Assembly: GCF_002022275.1 (NCBI RefSeq)
Contig: NZ_MSDF01000025.1
Coordinates: 72,775 to 136,774, forward strand
Direction: 5' to 3'
Source of the DNA: Pseudomonas fluorescens
Lineage (GTDB): Bacteria; Pseudomonadota; Gammaproteobacteria; Pseudomonadales; Pseudomonadaceae
Length of the DNA stretch: 64,000 nt
In this document: piece by piece, positions 25,575 through 34,681 of the stretch
How positions within the stretch are numbered: the first letter of the stretch is position 1
Layout: every line of letters begins with the position of its first letter
Position numbers and translations under genes: made by a program
Notes under the pieces: model-generated
Told to the model about the DNA's origin: nothing
Databases searched by the model: none
What the model saw: only the letters and a program-made list of their open reading frames with translations

Positions 25575-26400
25575 CCTGCTCATGCAGGTGTAAGGCCAGT
25601 GCATTGCTGCTATCGCACAGCAGGTACACATGGTGCACCGGCAACGGCGGTAGCTCGAACCCGTCAATCACTTGCGTCAGCCCTTCACCCAAGCGGCTTT
25701 CCTCGATCAAACCCACGGCGACGCCACTGCGGATGCAGGCTTCAACGGCGGACGAATTGGGGCTTTCCATCAGCACGCGATGGTAGATGCCGTGATCCTT
25801 CAGCACCTGCAACGCCGCCGCGCGATACGGGCAGCCAGCCACCGGCACCGTGATTGGGAGCGCCGCGTTGGTTGCGCAACTGAAACCCTCGGTTGCCACC
25901 CACAGTGGCTGAACAGGCCCAAGGCGTTCGCCCTGTTCCAGCGGCTTGGCGCTCACTGTCAGGGTCATATCCAGTTTGTTTGCCATAAACAAACTCAACA
26001 ACTCGCCGCTGGTGCGCGCCTCGATTTCCAGCTCAAGCAATGGGTTGTCGGCGATCAGTTGCGGCAGGAATTCCTGAATGAAGCCGGGCGCATAAGTATC
26101 GGGAATGCCCAGGCGGATTTTGCCCTGCATGCGCTGCGGCATCAGCGAGATCAGCAGGCGGTCGTGGCTCTTGAGGAACTCGGTGGTTTCACCCAGCAAT
26201 TTCTTGCCGTAGACGGTCAGCTCAACGCCCTGATTGCTGCGGCTGAAGAGTTTTTGGCCGATCTGGTCTTCAAGTTTCTGAATTTGCGTGGTCACGGTCG
26301 ATGCACTGCGGTGCACGTGTTCGGCTGCTTCATTGAAACGGCGAAAACGTGCCACGGCGTGGAAGGTACGTAACAAATCGATATTCAGTTGTTTGGTCAT
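25552..26400 (-). CDS. LysR family transcriptional regulator
   Basis: The 282-residue protein has a winged helix (LLRTFHAVARFRRFNEAAEHV, split over helices, HRSASTVTTQIQKLEDQIG) and a LysR substrate domain. It is divergent from the EamA transporter gene (98-bp gap), so it is likely to regulate that exporter. The last codons overlap the convergent LysR gene. The ligand is unknown. Confidence 0.85.
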   Translation of the reverse strand: MTKQLNIDLLRTFHAVARFRRFNEAAEHVHRSASTVTTQIQKLEDQIGQKLFSRSNQGVELTVYGKKLLGETTEFLKSHDRLLISLMPQRMQGKIRLGIPDTYAPGFIQEFLPQLIADNPLLELEIEARTSGELLSLFMANKLDMTLTVSAKPLEQGERLGPVQPLWVATEGFSCATNAALPITVPVAGCPYRAAALQVLKDHGIYHRVLMESPNSSAVEACIRSGVAVGLIEESRLGEGLTQVIDGFELPPLPVHHVYLLCDSSNALALHLHEQVKQGFHI

Positions 26401-26498
26401 AATTCCACTTTTACGGATCAGTGGTGCAGGTTATTCAAATATACACAAGCATGCGTGGCCCTTAACCTTTCAGTCAATGCACACGGGCTGGAGGTTTT

Positions 26499-27398
26499 AT
26501 GACGCGATCAACACTTGGGCTCTTGCTGCTGCAAGTGGCATTTGTGCTGTCGTGGAGCTCGGGTTACATCGGCGCCAAGCTGGGCACGCAAGGCGGCGAC
26601 GCGTTTAACCTGCTGTTTTGGCGTTTCTTGCTGGTTTCGCTGTGCCTGGGGCTGTTTTTGAATGTGCGGCTGTTGACGGTGTCGTGGCTGCAGATCCGCC
26701 ATTACGCGGTCATCGGCTTTCTGTCGCAGTTTCTGTACCTGAGTTGCCTGTACGCGGCGATTCAGAATGGGTTGCCGCCGGGCATCGCCGCCATTATCGC
26801 GGCCTTGCAGCCCTTGATGACGGCGGCGCTGTCGACGCGCAGTTCGGCTGAACGCAGTGGTGGCTGGCAGTGGGCGGGGTTGGCCGTCAGTTTTGCCGGG
26901 GTGTCGATCGTCATCGCCGGGCAATATGGCAGCGGCGGGGGCGGCGTCAGTGTGTTTATGTACCTGTTGCCAGTGGCTGCGGCGCTGGGCCTGACGCTGG
27001 CGACGCTGTATGAGCGGCGCTCGGTACAGTCCCGGGACGCTGGCTTGGTGTTGCCGCTGTTTATCCAATCCCTGTTGACCTTGCTGGGCTTTACTGCGGC
27101 CGTGCTTTTCACCGGCACGCTGAGCATTCCCCGCGAGTCGGACATGCTGATCTCGATTGTCTGGCTCACGGTGTTTTCCACCTTCGTTGCCTACTTGAGC
27201 CTGTGGATGCTGCTGCGGCTCATGACCGCAACCCACGTCGCCGCGCTGGTCTATCTGGAGCCGCCGGTCACGCTGGTGTGGGCGGCGTGGATGTTTGGTG
27301 ACGTGATTTACCCCTCGACCTACGCCGGTATTGCGGTGGTCGTTGCAGGGCTGATCCTCGTTCGCCTGAAACGACCGACCGTCGTGTGCACCTCCTGA
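26499..27398 (+). CDS. EamA (DMT superfamily) transporter
   Basis: The 299-residue inner-membrane protein has ten predicted hydrophobic segments in two EamA repeats, with the family start FVLSWSSGYIGAKLG and the C-terminal LEPPVTLVWAAWMFGD motif. Relatives such as RhaT-like and YdcZ/EamA proteins export amino acids or metabolites. GGAGG precedes the ATG at good distance. A LysR regulator is divergent. The substrate cannot be read. Confidence 0.85.
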   Translation: MTRSTLGLLLLQVAFVLSWSSGYIGAKLGTQGGDAFNLLFWRFLLVSLCLGLFLNVRLLTVSWLQIRHYAVIGFLSQFLYLSCLYAAIQNGLPPGIAAIIAALQPLMTAALSTRSSAERSGGWQWAGLAVSFAGVSIVIAGQYGSGGGGVSVFMYLLPVAAALGLTLATLYERRSVQSRDAGLVLPLFIQSLLTLLGFTAAVLFTGTLSIPRESDMLISIVWLTVFSTFVAYLSLWMLLRLMTATHVAALVYLEPPVTLVWAAWMFGDVIYPSTYAGIAVVVAGLILVRLKRPTVVCTS

Positions 27399-27530
27399 GG
27401 CCGGTGGGTTCAGCAACCTGACAGACATCACCTGTTAAAAAGTACCCAGAGCCGAGCAGGAGCGAGGCTGCGACAAGGGGGCATTTTTTTACTGGTGTAT
27501 TCGTTGGGCGCTGACGCCCGAGGGTTTTGT

Positions 27531-27860
27531 ATGTTGCTACGTTATGCGGCAATGGCGGCGGTAGTCGTCGCGGCGTCCGGGTGTGTGCAAGAGCGTGTGG
27601 TGCATGAACGCGGGCCGGTCCAGCGTGAGTATGTTGAAGTCGTCGCGCCGCAACCGCCGCCGGTGCAGGTGATCGAAGTCGAACCCGCTGCGCGTTATGG
27701 CTATGTGTGGTCGCGCGGTTACTGGCGTTGGGAAGGCGGGCGTTACGTGGCGGTGCATGGCCATTGGGAAGCGGTGCGTGAAGGCTACCGCTATGTGCAC
27801 CCGCATTGGGTGCAGCGCAATGACGGTTACCACTGGCAGGGCGGTGGCTGGGTTCGCTGA
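27531..27860 (+). CDS. YXWXXGXW-repeat lipoprotein
   Basis: The 109-residue protein has a lipobox VAASGC (cysteine at about residue 18) and aromatic repeats YVWSRGYWRW, YVAVHGHWEAV and YHWQGGGW of the YXWXXGXW class. Such small lipoproteins are envelope proteins of unknown role, often stress-linked. The ATG at 27531 starts the signal peptide; the longer reading from 27495 lacks a signal. It is convergent with the next small gene. Confidence 0.75.
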   Translation: MLLRYAAMAAVVVAASGCVQERVVHERGPVQREYVEVVAPQPPPVQVIEVEPAARYGYVWSRGYWRWEGGRYVAVHGHWEAVREGYRYVHPHWVQRNDGYHWQGGGWVR

Positions 27861-27863
27861 AAC

Positions 27864-28238
27864 CTAGATCGGCTTCCGGGTGCCCAGTAGCCGAACCTCG
27901 CGCAGCAGCGCGGCGCCGAGCTGGTCGCTGCCCAGTTCCTGGTAGCCCACCACTTGGGTCGCGCCGTTCCCTTCCGCCTGAATGATGATCACCGGCGTTT
28001 CCTTGCCGGTGGCCTCATCGACGTGCAGCGCGTACTGCGGAACATCCACGTTGATCGGCGTTCCCGCCGGTTTGCCTTGCACATTGATCAGAAACGCCGC
28101 GCAGCCGGTGTCGATATCCTGGCTGGTGGCGGGGCGGCCGCTGACGAAGCAGGTTTTCGGCAGGTCGGGCCAGACGATGGCGTCGGCCAGGGCCAAGGTC
28201 GGTGCCAATGTCAGGCAAAGGGTCAGGGCTGTTCGCAC
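27864..28238 (-). CDS. Exported protein of unknown function
   Basis: The 124-residue protein has a signal peptide (MRTALTLCLTLAPTLALADA) and two cysteines in the mature part (TCFVSGR and TGCAAFL), probably disulfide-bonded in the periplasm. The remainder is beta-rich (IIIQAEGNGATQVVGYQE). I do not recognise a family. It ends 4 bp from the convergent lipoprotein gene. TCCGGAGG-like bases lie upstream of the ATG on its strand side, compatible with translation. Confidence 0.65.
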   Translation of the reverse strand: MRTALTLCLTLAPTLALADAIVWPDLPKTCFVSGRPATSQDIDTGCAAFLINVQGKPAGTPINVDVPQYALHVDEATGKETPVIIIQAEGNGATQVVGYQELGSDQLGAALLREVRLLGTRKPI

Positions 28239-28616
28239 GTTGATTTTCCGGAGGTTGATCGGCGCTCACGCAGATGACGCGAGAGGCCTAAAGGTTACGC
28301 GAATCGGGAAATAGAGTGCCAGCCCGCTTAATCTGCTTTCGATGCAGCGTCGGCGCAGGCTTGCGTCATCTGTCGGGTGCTGACTGGGGCTTCAGGCCTT
28401 TTAATCAGGCCTTTGAGCGCCATAACACTCAGGTCTGCGGTTCTGCTGTGCGCGATATTAATCGGCCGGTTGTTCTCTTTCGGTAGGTGGTGGTCTTTCA
28501 CAGATCAAGATTCCCTGAAGTTTTTTGTGGATGCAATGAGTCGCGGCTGTTGGTAAAACCATAGCCCGACTCTTCCCATCGACACGCCTCAAAACGACGA
28601 CAAAGAGATACCGCAT
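28239..28616. other. Intergenic region without identified gene
   Basis: This 378-bp stretch contains the promoters of the exported protein (minus) and of the RidA gene (plus). A short direct repeat AGGCCTTT occurs twice near 28395-28420. No RNA gene or coding remnant was recognised. Confidence 0.4.
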
Positions 28617-29009
28617 ATGACCGACCGCCACCTCATCATCCCCCCCGCCATGCAACCCATCGTCGAACGCGCCGGCTACGTGCCCGCCGTCAAAGTTGGC
28701 AAGACCCTCTACTGCGCCGGCCAGGTCGGCCGCACGCAACAACTGGCAGTCATTGAAGACCCGCAGGCGCAGTTCATCGCCGCCTGGGAGAACCTGCGGG
28801 ACGTGCTGGAGGAGGGCGGTTGCAGCTTCGATGACGTGGTGGACATGACTACCTACCACGTGAACATGAGCCAACACATGGCGGTTTTTCGTGAGGTGAA
28901 AAACCGCCTGTTTCCACGCGGGCATTGCGCCTGGACGACGATAGGCGTGTCAGAACTGGCGCATCCCGGTTTGCTCGTGGAAATCAAATGTGTGGCGGTG
29001 CAACGTTAG
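28617..29009 (+). CDS. RidA/YjgF family protein
   Basis: The 130-residue protein has the RidA fold outline: LYCAGQVG, the central helix with NLRDVLEEGGCSFDDVV, and VEIKCVAV at the C-terminus. RidA removes reactive enamine/imine intermediates from PLP enzymes. The arginine that binds the carboxylate in true RidA is not at the expected place (the segment reads GVSELAHPGLLVEIK), so this belongs to another Rid subgroup with uncertain activity. It ends directly against the convergent ppnN gene (no gap). Confidence 0.8.
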   Translation: MTDRHLIIPPAMQPIVERAGYVPAVKVGKTLYCAGQVGRTQQLAVIEDPQAQFIAAWENLRDVLEEGGCSFDDVVDMTTYHVNMSQHMAVFREVKNRLFPRGHCAWTTIGVSELAHPGLLVEIKCVAVQR

Positions 29010-30383
29010 TTATTGCACCACGCGATAGCACGGTACATACGCCGCGCCGCCTGGCAACTTCATACGGTGCTGGGCGACAAACGCCTGCAACAGTTCGTCC
29101 AGTGGCTTCATGATCGCCGGGTCGCCGTGGATCTCGTACGGGCCGTGTTGTTCGATCAGGCGAATGCCCTTGTCCTTGACGTTGCCCGCCACAATCCCCG
29201 AGAACGCGCGACGCAGGTTGGCCGCCAGTTCGTGGTGCGGCAGCGCGAGGCTCAGTTGCAGGCCTGCCATGTTTTCGTGGGTCGGATCGAACGGGCGCTG
29301 GAAGCCTTCGTCGATCTTCAGCAGCCAGTTGAAGTGGAACGCGTCGTTGCGCTCGCGGCGGAACTGCTTCACGGCCTTGAGCCCGGCGGTCATCTGGCGC
29401 GCCACTTCAGCCGGGTCGTCGATGATGATCTGGTAGTGCGCCTGGGCGGCTTCACCCAGCGTGGCACCTACAAACGCATGCAACTGTTGCAGGTACGGCG
29501 CGGCGTGTTTCGGCCCGGTGAGGATGACCGGGAACGGCACGTCGCGGTTGTCCGGGTGCATCAGGATGCCCAGCAGGTACAGGAACTCTTCGGCCGTGCC
29601 GGCGCCGCCCGGGAAGATGATGATGCCGTGGCCCACACGCACGAAGGCTTCCAGGCGTTTTTCGATGTCCGGCAAAATCACCAGTTCGTTGACGATCGGG
29701 TTCGGCGCTTCGGCGGCGATAATGCCGGGCTCGGTGAGGCCCAGGTAGCGACCGCCGGTGATGCGTTGCTTGGCGTGGGAAATGGTCGCGCCTTTCATCG
29801 GACCTTTCATCACTCCGGGGCCGCAACCGGTGCACACGTCGAGGCTGCGCAGGCCCAGTTCGTGGCCGACTTTCTTGGTGTATTTGTATTCTTCGGTATT
29901 GATCGAGTGCCCGCCCCAGCACACCACGATTTTTGGCTCGACACCCGGGCGCAGCGTGCGGGCGTTGCGCAGCAGGTGGAACACGTAGTCGGTAATGCCC
30001 TGGGAGTTGCTCAGGTCGATGCGCTGGCTGTCCAGCTCGTTCTCGGTGTAGACGATGTCGCGCAGGGCGCTGAACAGCATTTCGCGGGTGCTGGCGATCA
30101 TTTCGCCATCGACGAACGCGTCGGCGGGGGCATTCAGCAGTTCGAGGCGCACGCCGCGATCCTGCTGGTGAATGCGCACTTCAAAGTCTTTATAGGCGTC
30201 GAGGATGGTCTTGGCGTTGTCGATGTGCGCGCCGGTGTTGAGGATGGCCAGGGCGCACTGGCGGAACAGGGTGTAGATGCTGCCGCTACCGGCTTCACTC
30301 AGTTGCTGGACTTCACGCTGGGAGAGGGTTTCGAGGCTGCCCTTGGGGCTGACGGAGGCGTTGATGACTTGACGTTGGGGCAT
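29010..30383 (-). CDS. ppnN: Pyrimidine/purine nucleotide 5'-monophosphate nucleosidase PpnN
   Basis: The 457-residue protein has a central LOG (lysine decarboxylase-like) domain with CTGCGPGVMKGPMKGA and the PGGAGTAEE motif, flanked by PpnN-specific N- and C-terminal domains. PpnN cleaves nucleoside monophosphates to base and ribose-5-phosphate and is stimulated by (p)ppGpp in E. coli. The ATG at 30383 (MPQRQVINASVSPKGSLE) matches the family start; the upstream in-frame stretch has no homology. It is a cytoplasmic enzyme in nucleotide salvage. Confidence 0.9.
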   Translation of the reverse strand: MPQRQVINASVSPKGSLETLSQREVQQLSEAGSGSIYTLFRQCALAILNTGAHIDNAKTILDAYKDFEVRIHQQDRGVRLELLNAPADAFVDGEMIASTREMLFSALRDIVYTENELDSQRIDLSNSQGITDYVFHLLRNARTLRPGVEPKIVVCWGGHSINTEEYKYTKKVGHELGLRSLDVCTGCGPGVMKGPMKGATISHAKQRITGGRYLGLTEPGIIAAEAPNPIVNELVILPDIEKRLEAFVRVGHGIIIFPGGAGTAEEFLYLLGILMHPDNRDVPFPVILTGPKHAAPYLQQLHAFVGATLGEAAQAHYQIIIDDPAEVARQMTAGLKAVKQFRRERNDAFHFNWLLKIDEGFQRPFDPTHENMAGLQLSLALPHHELAANLRRAFSGIVAGNVKDKGIRLIEQHGPYEIHGDPAIMKPLDELLQAFVAQHRMKLPGGAAYVPCYRVVQ

Positions 30384-30533
30384 TCTGATTCCTTGAAAGC
30401 ACAGCCACCGCACTCGCCAGGAGCGGCGGTGGCTTGAAAATGGTGAGCGCCGAATCCGGTCGCACGAGACAGTTAGTTTGGCCGCCACGCGGGCAGGGCG
30501 CAAACACCGTCAAGCACCATCATGCCGCAGAAC

Positions 30534-31358
30534 TTACTGAATCAGCTTCCAGTTTTTGTAGAAAACCCGACGCAGGGTAAACACCAGCCCGGCAAAACCC
30601 GAGATTACGGCGTTGAGCACGCGCGGCAGCGGGGTCGGGCGCACGATGTCAATGAACAGGCAGTAACGCTTTGCGTCGTTCTTGTTGAAAGACGCATGCA
30701 TCAGCGTGTCATCGAAGATAAACAGCGGGTCGTCGTGCCAGTAATGCTTGTGCTTGCCCACCTGGATGTAAACACCCTCGTGATGCGGCGCGGGCGCCAT
30801 GTTGTAGAGCACGCGGAACATCATGCGCAGCGGGCCGAAGTGGAAGGACGTCGAGCGGTTTTCGTTGAACACGGACACGCCGATGGTCTTCACGAATGGC
30901 AGCTTTTTGCGCAGTTGCGGGATATCCAAGGTGGTTTCGATCGGGCGGCCGTACCACTGGAAAAACAGCATGCCGCGCTTCTTCTCGGCCATGCGCTCAT
31001 CCAGGTAGCTGATAATTTCGTCCTTTTGCGCCATGGCGTCATCGATTACCTGTTGCAGGTCTTCACGCCAGGCCGGCGGCAGGTCGCGCATGGTGTAAAC
31101 ATGGCGGTTACGGCTGCTGAACAGGTCGAACAGGGTGTTGAACGGCGCCAATATCCAGGTATTGCGGCCGTTGCCGATGAAGTATTTCTTGATCGTGTCG
31201 CGGTCATACAGCCCATTGCGCAGGAAGTCGTAAACACCGCACACCACCACCAGCAGCAGAAACACCAGGGTCGTGCGCGGGAAGCAGTAGATAAACAGCA
31301 ACACCCCGAGCACCCAGGCGGCCGAGATCAGCTTTTTGCTAACAGCACTTTTACTCAT
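30534..31358 (-). CDS. lpxO: Aspartyl/asparaginyl beta-hydroxylase family, LpxO-like lipid A hydroxylase
   Basis: The 274-residue protein has an N-terminal membrane segment (about residues 9-43) and a 2-oxoglutarate/Fe(II) oxygenase domain of the Asp/Asn beta-hydroxylase family: HFGPLRMMFRVL (first His and 2-oxoglutarate arginine region) and FDDTLMHASFN (second His). LpxO hydroxylates the secondary acyl chain of lipid A. The length and membrane anchor fit LpxO rather than peptide hydroxylases. There are usually two homologues in pseudomonads; which one this is cannot be told. Confidence 0.8.
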   Translation of the reverse strand: MSKSAVSKKLISAAWVLGVLLFIYCFPRTTLVFLLLVVVCGVYDFLRNGLYDRDTIKKYFIGNGRNTWILAPFNTLFDLFSSRNRHVYTMRDLPPAWREDLQQVIDDAMAQKDEIISYLDERMAEKKRGMLFFQWYGRPIETTLDIPQLRKKLPFVKTIGVSVFNENRSTSFHFGPLRMMFRVLYNMAPAPHHEGVYIQVGKHKHYWHDDPLFIFDDTLMHASFNKNDAKRYCLFIDIVRPTPLPRVLNAVISGFAGLVFTLRRVFYKNWKLIQ

Positions 31359-31633
31359 GAAACGTGGCTCCGGAACGGAAACATGGTGAAACAAAGTTGC
31401 CATGATAGTGGGTTATGACAGCGGCGGGCGTTTTAAATAGTGCGAATTTGTGAAGGGTAGACACACTTCTTGACCCTTGCCTGCGGCCTCCTGAGCATTT
31501 TGTGGATTGGATTTTGTAAACAGAAGATTTGCGACTATCGTGACGCTTCGGTTTTTCAGGCGTCATAGACCGGTACGAATGAAGTTGAATGGCCACCACT
31601 GGCCGTCGACCCCTTGGAAGAGGCAGAAATTTT

Positions 31634-32827
31634 ATGATCATCAAACCGCGGGTTCGTGGCTTTATCTGTGTGACCGCTCACCCTGTTGGCTGTGAAGCGA
31701 ACGTCAAGCAACAGATCGACTACGTGACTCAACACGGCGCCATCGAAGGCGGCCCCAAGAAGGTGCTGGTCCTCGGCGCTTCCACCGGTTACGGCCTGGC
31801 CGCGCGCATCAGTGCAGCGTTTGGCTGCGGCGCCGACACCCTGGGCGTGTTTTTTGAGAAAGAAGGCGAAGAAGGCAAGCTGAGCTCCGCCGGCTGGTAC
31901 AACAGCGCGGCGTTCGAGAAGTTTGCCGTTGAAAAAGGCCTGTACGCCAAGAGCATCAACGGCGACGCGTTCTCCGATGAGATCAAGCGCCTGACCATCG
32001 AAACCATCAAGAAAGACCTGGGCAAGATCGACCTGGTGGTCTACAGCCTGGCTGCGCCGCGCCGTACCGACCCGCAAGGCGTGGTGCACACCTCCACCCT
32101 CAAGCCGATCGGCAAGGCCGTGACCCTGCGCGGTATCAACACCGACAAAGGCGTTGTGGTCGACACCACCCTTGAGCCAGCCACCCAGGAAGAAATCGAC
32201 GGCACCGTCAAAGTGATGGGCGGCGAAGACTGGCAGCTGTGGATCGACGCCCTGCGTGATGCCGACGTATTGGCCGAAGGCGCCAAGACCACCGCGTTCA
32301 CCTACCTCGGCGAGAAGCTGACCCAGGACATCTACTGGAACGGCTCCATCGGCGAAGCCAAAAAGGACCTGGACAAGAAAGTCCTGACCCTGCGCGACAA
32401 TCTTGCTGCCCTGAAAGGCGATGCCCGTGTGTCGGTGCTCAAGGCGGTAGTGACCCAGGCGAGCTCGGCGATCCCGATCATGCCGCTGTACCTGTCGCTG
32501 CTGTTTAAAGTGATGAAAGAGCAGGGCACCCACGAAGGTTGCATCGAGCAGGTTTATGGCCTGTTCAAAGACAGCCTGTATGGCCAAACGCCGAAGCTCG
32601 ACACCGACGGCCGCCTGCGCGCCGACCTGGCTGAACTGGAACCGAAGGTCCAGGATGCCGTGGCTGCATTGTGGAACCAGGTGACCGACGACAACGTCAA
32701 CGAGATCAGCGATTTTGCCGGCTACAAGGCGGAGTTCCTGCGCTTGTTCGGCTTTGAAATCGACGGCGTGGATTACGACGCTGACGTGAACCCGACTGTT
32801 AAAATCAATGGCCTGATCCAGGCTTAA
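31634..32827 (+). CDS. fabV: Enoyl-ACP reductase FabV
   Basis: FabV makes the last reduction in fatty acid elongation, using NADH, and is insensitive to triclosan. The 397-residue protein shows the FabV start MIIKPRVRGFICVTAHP, the NAD-binding segment LVLGASTGYGLAARI and the catalytic Y-x8-K (YWNGSIGEAK). The ATG at 31634 is the family start; the in-frame codons upstream are not homologous. It is monocistronic and followed by a REP cluster. Confidence 0.95.
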   Translation: MIIKPRVRGFICVTAHPVGCEANVKQQIDYVTQHGAIEGGPKKVLVLGASTGYGLAARISAAFGCGADTLGVFFEKEGEEGKLSSAGWYNSAAFEKFAVEKGLYAKSINGDAFSDEIKRLTIETIKKDLGKIDLVVYSLAAPRRTDPQGVVHTSTLKPIGKAVTLRGINTDKGVVVDTTLEPATQEEIDGTVKVMGGEDWQLWIDALRDADVLAEGAKTTAFTYLGEKLTQDIYWNGSIGEAKKDLDKKVLTLRDNLAALKGDARVSVLKAVVTQASSAIPIMPLYLSLLFKVMKEQGTHEGCIEQVYGLFKDSLYGQTPKLDTDGRLRADLAELEPKVQDAVAALWNQVTDDNVNEISDFAGYKAEFLRLFGFEIDGVDYDADVNPTVKINGLIQA

Positions 32828-32842
32828 AACACAGTCAAAAAA

Positions 32843-32963
32843 TGTGGGAGCCAGCTTGTGTGGGAGCTGGCTTGCCTGCGATGCAGTCACCTCGGTGTAT
32901 CAGTTGCACCGCGGCGATGCCATCGCGGGCAAGCCCGGCTCCCACATAAGCCCGGCTCCCACA
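32843..32963. repeat. Compound REP cluster with duplicated ends
   Basis: Both arms are doubled: TGTGGGAGCCAGCTTG is followed by TGTGGGAGCTGGCTTG on the left, and two CCCGGCTCCCACA copies close the right side. This looks like a nested or partly duplicated REP pair after fabV. Confidence 0.8.
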
Positions 32964-33052
32964 GTTGTTTTGCGTTACAACCGCGCGCTCCCACCTTCCC
33001 TCACAATCTGCCAGACTCCTTCGGCTTTCAAGCCACGCTAACGGAGGATCTG

Positions 33053-33676
33053 ATGACGATTCGTGCAGTAGTTTTTGATTTCGGCGGTGTCCTGTTCGAC
33101 TGGAACCCGCAGCACCTCTACCGCCAGCTGATTACCGATGATCAGGAGCGGCTACACTTTCTCGACACCGTCTGCACCCAGGCCTGGAACACCGAGCAGG
33201 ACGCGGGTCGCAGCCTGGCCGACGGCACTCGCCACCTGATTGCGCAATACCCACACCATGAACGCTTGATCCAGGCCTACTACGATCGTTGGCACGACAT
33301 GCTGCGCGGTTCCTTGCCGGAGGGCGTGGCTATCCTTGAGGCGTTGCATCACGCCGATATGCCGCTGTTCGGGCTCACCAACTGGTCGGCCGAAACCTTT
33401 CCTTACGCCCGTGCCCACTATCCCTTCCTGCAGCATTTTCGCGACATCGTGGTGTCTGGCGAGCTGAAACTGATCAAGCCGGATCCGGCGATCTATCACG
33501 CCAGCCTCGCCCAAGTGCGGGCGCATCTCCCGGATATCCAACCGGAGCAAGTGGTGTTCATCGATGACGTAGCCGGCAATATCGACGCGGCCGTGGCCCT
33601 TGGCTGGCAGGGTATTCACCATGTGTCTGCCGAGCGTACGGCCGCGCGCTTGCGTGAGTTGGGTGTGGCCTTCTAG
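33053..33676 (+). CDS. HAD-superfamily hydrolase (subfamily IA)
   Basis: The 207-residue cytoplasmic protein has HAD motif I VVFDFGGVLFDWN (first Asp nucleophile; the second acidic position is replaced by Gly, as in YihX/epoxide hydrolase-N and related subgroups), motif II GLTNWS, motif III lysine in KLIKPDPAIY and motif IV VVFIDDVAGN. It resembles YihX-type sugar-phosphate phosphatases. GGAGG precedes the ATG at 33053. The stop overlaps that of the convergent LysR gene by 4 bp. Confidence 0.85.
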   Translation: MTIRAVVFDFGGVLFDWNPQHLYRQLITDDQERLHFLDTVCTQAWNTEQDAGRSLADGTRHLIAQYPHHERLIQAYYDRWHDMLRGSLPEGVAILEALHHADMPLFGLTNWSAETFPYARAHYPFLQHFRDIVVSGELKLIKPDPAIYHASLAQVRAHLPDIQPEQVVFIDDVAGNIDAAVALGWQGIHHVSAERTAARLRELGVAF

Positions 33677-34578
33677 AGCGCCCACTTTTCCATCACAAAA
33701 TCCACAAAGGCGCGCAGCTTGGGCAGGCGGTAGCGGTCCTGGCGGTACAGCAGGTGCATGGGGCGGCTGGGCAGTTGATAGGTGGTCAACAAGGCCACCA
33801 GCTTGCCGCTCTCCAGGTCCGGTTGTACCAGCGCATCGGCCAGCATGATGATGCCCATGCCGTTGACGGCCGCTTGACGCAAGCCTTGCGAGCTGTTGAT
33901 GGTCAGGGAGCCGGCGACCGCCACCTCTACCTCGCCTTCCTCGCCGGTCATGCGCCACAGCTTGTCGGTGTCGCGCCAGTTGTCGCCCGCCGGGTAGGCG
34001 AATGCCAGGCAGTCGTGCTGCTGCAGGTCATCTGGCGTTTGCGGTGTGCCCCGCCGGGCCAGGTATTCAGGTGAAGCACAGAGGGTGAGGGTGTAGGCCT
34101 GCATGGGCCGGGCGATCAGGCTGAAGGTTTCCAGTTCACCCAGACGGATCGCCACGTCGAAGCCGCTGTCCACCAGGTCCATCCGCTCATTGCTCAGCAC
34201 CACGTACAGGTCGATCTGCGGGTAGCGCTGGGAAAATTCGCTGAGGGCCGGCACCAGCCGTTCGGTGCCGAACACCGGTGGCGCGGTGATGCGCAGGCTG
34301 CCTTTGGGGGTTTCGCTGTGGATCTGTTCCGCCAACAGCTCGGAGTCGGCCACCAGCCCCAGTACTTCCAGGCAGCGCTGGTAGTACTGCCCGCCAAACT
34401 CGGTAAGGCTTTGTTTGCGCGTGGTGCGCTTGAGCAAGCTGACGCCCAGCCGTTGCTCCAGCGCGCGCAGGTGGTTGCCGACCATGGTGGTCGACATCCC
34501 GCATTCCTGCGCGGCGGCGGTCATGCTGCCGGCCTCGACCACCTTCACGTAAACCGACATTGCCTGGAACAGATCCAT
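33673..34578 (-). CDS. LysR family transcriptional regulator
   Basis: The 301-residue protein has the winged helix (MSVYVKVVEAGSMTAAAQEC, then MSTTMVGNHLRALEQRLG) and the RTTRKQSLTEFG linker of the CrgA-like subgroup. The ATG at 34578 (MDLFQAMSVYVK) is preferred to that eight codons earlier. It is divergent from the acetylornithine-type aminotransferase gene and may regulate it. Ligand unknown. Confidence 0.85.
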   Translation of the reverse strand: MDLFQAMSVYVKVVEAGSMTAAAQECGMSTTMVGNHLRALEQRLGVSLLKRTTRKQSLTEFGGQYYQRCLEVLGLVADSELLAEQIHSETPKGSLRITAPPVFGTERLVPALSEFSQRYPQIDLYVVLSNERMDLVDSGFDVAIRLGELETFSLIARPMQAYTLTLCASPEYLARRGTPQTPDDLQQHDCLAFAYPAGDNWRDTDKLWRMTGEEGEVEVAVAGSLTINSSQGLRQAAVNGMGIIMLADALVQPDLESGKLVALLTTYQLPSRPMHLLYRQDRYRLPKLRAFVDFVMEKWAL

Positions 34579-34681
34579 TATCAAGCCCTGATTTAAAGTC
34601 ATTGCAGGAAAGCGCAGTTTATCCAGCTGAAGTGGCTAACGATACTGCTCCCATCACAACGATGCACTGGAGCCTGCCACC

